NCBI GenBank assembly: GCA_009835515.1
Contig: VXXH01000667.1
Coordinates: forward strand, 1-8,342
Reading direction: 5' to 3'
DNA: 8,342 nucleotides
From: Candidatus Poribacteria bacterium
GTDB lineage: Bacteria; Poribacteria; WGA-4E; WGA-3G
Shown: piece by piece, positions 6,519-8,342 of the stretch
How the letters are laid out: each line of letters starts with the position of its first letter
How positions within the stretch are numbered: position 1 is the stretch's first letter
Made by a program: the position numbers and the translations under genes
Notes under the pieces: model-generated
The model's input: the letters and a program-made list of their open reading frames with translations, nothing else
The model's database searches: none
Told to the model about the DNA's origin: nothing

Positions 6519-7432
6519 ATGAACACTAAAATTTTTACGCTGTTTTGTTGCATCAATCTTCTTTGGTCCAACGGTGTTGTTTCCGTAATAGCAGAAGCCC
6601 CGAAAACATCTAAAATCGTGTTTACATCTACCCGTGATGGTGATGCTGAGATTTATATAATGAATCCTGATGGAACTCAACAAAAGAACTTGACGCTGAA
6701 TGGTGCCCGCGACGGTTCGCCTGTTTGGTCTCCCACGGGTGAGCATATCGCTTTTCACTCTGACCGCCACGGCATTCGCGACATCTATGTCATGGACGCT
6801 GATGGGAAAATGTGCGGAAGGTGTTGAAAGATGTAGCCTATAGAGAGTTCCCGACTTGGTCACCAGATGGTAAGAAGTTGGCATATCATCGGGCACTCAG
6901 TGAAGCGATCTATATTGCGGATATTGATGAACGCACTGCAGCACATGTTGTATCATCTGGACGTATTGCAGGCTTTCCCGCTTGGTCGCCCGACGGTTCA
7001 GAGATCGTATTTACTTACAGATTCCCACACAATATTGGACGAACTGCTCTCCGTATTATAAATGTCAACACCCACGAAGAGACGACGCTGTTTGAAGTCG
7101 ATGAACCCGCAACATTGATCCACGCTGCGTGGTCGCCAGATGGCAGCAAAATAGCCTTTCTCTGGTCGCAGAAAGGTGTCTATGTTCTGGATCGTGATGG
7201 CAGTGGATTGAAGAAATTGGTAACCGGATCTTCTCCAGCTTGGTCTCCACTCGGAAACAAGATGCTTTATATTTCAGACGGAATCTTCACATTCGACTTA
7301 GGGAGTCGCAAGTCAAAACAATTAACAGGTGACGGCAATTATGACGCAGATTGGTTTGACCCTGCAGCGTTGTCTGTTCAGCCTGATGCCAACTTGTTAA
7401 CAACAACTTGGGGGCAATTAAAACAGAAATAG
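6519..7432 (+). pseudogene. Secreted TolB-like PD40 beta-propeller protein, split by a one-base frameshift
   Basis: Two frames together encode a propeller protein of about 304 residues. Part one (6519-6827, 102 residues) has a Sec-type signal peptide (hydrophobic residues 5-25, likely cut near VIA-EA) and the first blades: TSTRDGDAEIYIMNPDGT (36-53) and SPVWSPTGEHIAFHSDRHG. Part two (from about 6811 to 7432) continues with three more WSPDG blades (FPTWSPDG, FPAWSPDG, HAAWSPDG), one SPAWSPLG blade, and a final DADWFDP that would close the ring, six blades in all. The tail ends LLTTTWGQLKQK. The break falls at 6807-6810, where one missing A restores a continuous TolB-type DGKNVRK. A GAGAGG ribosome-binding site at 6506-6511, 7 nt before the ATG, looks functional. 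Either the gene is newly broken or the read has a homopolymer error; the intact downstream frame favours an error or a very recent event. The role is unknown: probably periplasmic or surface binding, with no catalytic motif seen. Confidence 0.8.
6807..6810 (+). other. Frameshift site in the TolB-like gene (A run one base short)
   Basis: The sequence GGGAAAATGTG is read in frame as G-K-M-C and reaches a stop at 6825-6827. With five A's it would read G-K-N-V-R-K-V-L, the normal residues after an Asp-box blade. The downstream frame is one base back from the upstream frame. The local codons (GGG AAA ATG) do not form a standard X-XXY-YYZ slippery site, so programmed frameshifting is not supported. 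Confidence 0.75.
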
Positions 7433-7436
7433 TAGG

Positions 7437-8267
7437 TTACCTCCAACACTCTTCTGTATACGCCTCACGATCAAAGAGTTTCCGACGGAACGGTGTCGCT
7501 GTTGCCATCCATTCCTCAGGAATCTCCTGCGTGTAACGGTGGGGCGGTCCTGCTTCCTTGAAGATGTCGATGTTGAAAATACGATAAAGCTGCGGCGAAT
7601 CCACAGGCTTTGCCTCAACCGCGTGGAAGATACGTGCATCTATATAGACCATACTACCCGGCGGTAATTCCAACCGTTTCTCTTCCAATTTGCGTCCGGC
7701 TTCTTTATCATAGTCGCCTGCAAGCATCCGTTCTGGCGTTGCCTCTCTCGTCGGTGCAACCTTATGGCTACCCGGAATAACTTTGAGGTTGCGATCGCCA
7801 CGTCTGAAGCCATTTGGATAGTACAAAATCTGTATATAGTAGTTATCGCGTTCAGCGAGATTAATCGGATTCTCATGCTTCCAATGGTGGTGGTCTTGGT
7901 GAAAACCGAGAGGACCGACCCCGCGGGGTGCTATGTTGAGCGCGGAGTGACAAAAGTGGTACGCCTCACCAATGGTCGCGCATATTAATGCCGTTATGAA
8001 AGGGTCGTCTATAAGCCGATCACTGTATTCACGGCGATCGTTCCACGGACGTATAAAATACGGGCGCTCTGGTTTTTCGCCATTATTCAACGTCTCAATG
8101 TACTGACGTGTCGGTTCAAAATGCTGCGTGATCTCTTCAATCAGACCCTCTCTGCCATCGTCCGTTAGCACGTCCGGATAAGCGATATAGCCATCGTTGT
8201 GGAAAGAATCAATATCTGCTTGCGACGGACCTGATAATCGGAAAAGTGAATCAAATTTAGGTGCCAT
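7437..8267 (-). CDS. Phytanoyl-CoA dioxygenase (PhyH) family Fe(II)/2-oxoglutarate oxygenase
   Basis: Counting from the ATG at 8267, the protein has 276 residues, normal for the family. The N-terminal stretch (about 15-45) has the usual F..DGY....VL pattern. The iron-binding triad is H123-x-D125 in GFHQDHHHW plus H215 in ARIFHAVE, and R229 in LYRIFNI is the likely 2-oxoglutarate anchor. Members hydroxylate small molecules using oxygen and 2-oxoglutarate; the substrate here is unknown, and these proteins are rarely true phytanoyl-CoA enzymes in bacteria. I prefer the ATG at 8267 because AAGGAAG lies at 8277-8283, 9 nt upstream. The in-frame ATG nine codons earlier (8294) has no ribosome-binding site and lies at a palindrome. 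No signal peptide is seen, so cytoplasmic. The gene ends 4 nt from the stop of the convergent TolB-like gene; no operon partner is visible. Confidence 0.88.
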   Translation of the reverse strand: MAPKFDSLFRLSGPSQADIDSFHNDGYIAYPDVLTDDGREGLIEEITQHFEPTRQYIETLNNGEKPERPYFIRPWNDRREYSDRLIDDPFITALICATIGEAYHFCHSALNIAPRGVGPLGFHQDHHHWKHENPINLAERDNYYIQILYYPNGFRRGDRNLKVIPGSHKVAPTREATPERMLAGDYDKEAGRKLEEKRLELPPGSMVYIDARIFHAVEAKPVDSPQLYRIFNIDIFKEAGPPHRYTQEIPEEWMATATPFRRKLFDREAYTEECWR

Positions 8268-8276
8268 AGATGCTAT

Positions 8277-8283
8277 CTTCCTT
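8277..8283 (-). promoter_or_regulatory. Ribosome-binding site that decides the PhyH-family start
   Basis: The minus strand reads AAGGAAG at 8283-8277, 9 nt before the ATG at 8267. It lies inside the open frame that begins at the earlier ATG (8294), which has nothing resembling a ribosome-binding site in front of it. This supports the shorter 276-residue protein. Confidence 0.6.
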
Positions 8284-8293
8284 TGTGATGACA

Positions 8294-8310
8294 CGCGGTT
8301 GAAACCCGCG
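8294..8310. repeat. GC-rich palindrome upstream of the PhyH-family gene
   Basis: CGCGG (8294-8298) pairs with CCGCG (8306-8310) across a 7-nt loop (TTGAAAC). It lies about 27 nt upstream of the preferred start codon of the oxygenase gene. The design, a short G/C arm around a TTGAAAC-like loop, recalls the hairpin at 1886-1917 and may be a member of a dispersed palindrome family. It could also be a leader hairpin or a repressor site. Confidence 0.4.
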
Positions 8311-8342
8311 CGGCAATAAACGAAATTTGCTTGACCTATTAG

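Noticed and set aside
6807..6827. Programmed -1 ribosomal frameshift in the TolB-like gene
   Set aside because: The codons GGG AAA ATG do not make an X-XXY-YYZ slippery site in the reading frame, and I see no obvious stimulating hairpin just downstream.
8268..8294. Nine-residue N-terminal extension of the PhyH-family protein
   Set aside because: The ATG at 8294 has no ribosome-binding site and sits at the edge of a palindrome; AAGGAAG at 8277-8283 serves the ATG at 8267.

Overview
The window looks like chromosomal DNA from a sponge-associated or marine bacterium of the Candidatus Poribacteria type, or a planctomycete-like relative. The grounds are moderate GC, several one-domain sulfatases, a phytanoyl-CoA dioxygenase (PhyH) family protein, a TolB-like PD40 propeller with a characteristic C-terminal tail, and GC-rich palindromes between genes. 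This assignment is inference from gene content and style, because no taxonomic marker gene is present.

Layout from left to right. (1) Positions 1-145 (-) hold the N-terminus of a CDP-alcohol phosphatidyltransferase cut by the window edge. (2) A 132-nt divergent spacer follows. (3) Positions 278-1882 (+) encode an arylsulfatase whose active-site residues fall at almost the same positions as in the Pseudomonas arylsulfatase. (4) A 43-nt convergent gap holds a strong GC-rich hairpin. (5) A minus-strand block, transcribed right to left, contains sulfatase C (6334-4724), its tandem paralogue sulfatase B (4645-3035) and a seven-bladed-propeller lactonase (3020-1926). (6) A divergent regulatory spacer (6335-6518) has back-to-back promoters. 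(7) Positions 6519-7432 (+) hold a secreted TolB-like six-bladed propeller gene broken by a one-base frameshift. (8) Positions 7437-8267 (-) encode a PhyH-family Fe(II)/2-oxoglutarate oxygenase, ending 4 nt from the propeller gene. (9) The right edge holds a second GC-rich palindrome.

The coherent unit is the C-B-lactonase block. Two heparan-N-sulfatase-like enzymes, about 84% identical by hand count, have no signal peptide and carry a C-terminal chitobiase/Fn3-associated-type domain. Each has its own near-consensus sigma-70 promoter, TTGACT-N17-TA(C/G)AAT, in a duplicated upstream region. The lactonase ribosome-binding site overlaps the stop codon of sulfatase B, which suggests coupled translation. 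My reading is cytoplasmic desulfation of imported sulfated sugars, followed by hydrolysis of a sugar-acid lactone. Substrates cannot be read from the sequence.

No gene-free stretch exceeds 300 nt. I saw no tRNA, rRNA, CRISPR array or transposase. I did not find a clearly undescribed system. The most notable points are the duplicated sulfatase/promoter module with its uneven divergence, the KxD variant of the active site, the frameshifted propeller gene, and the palindromes.
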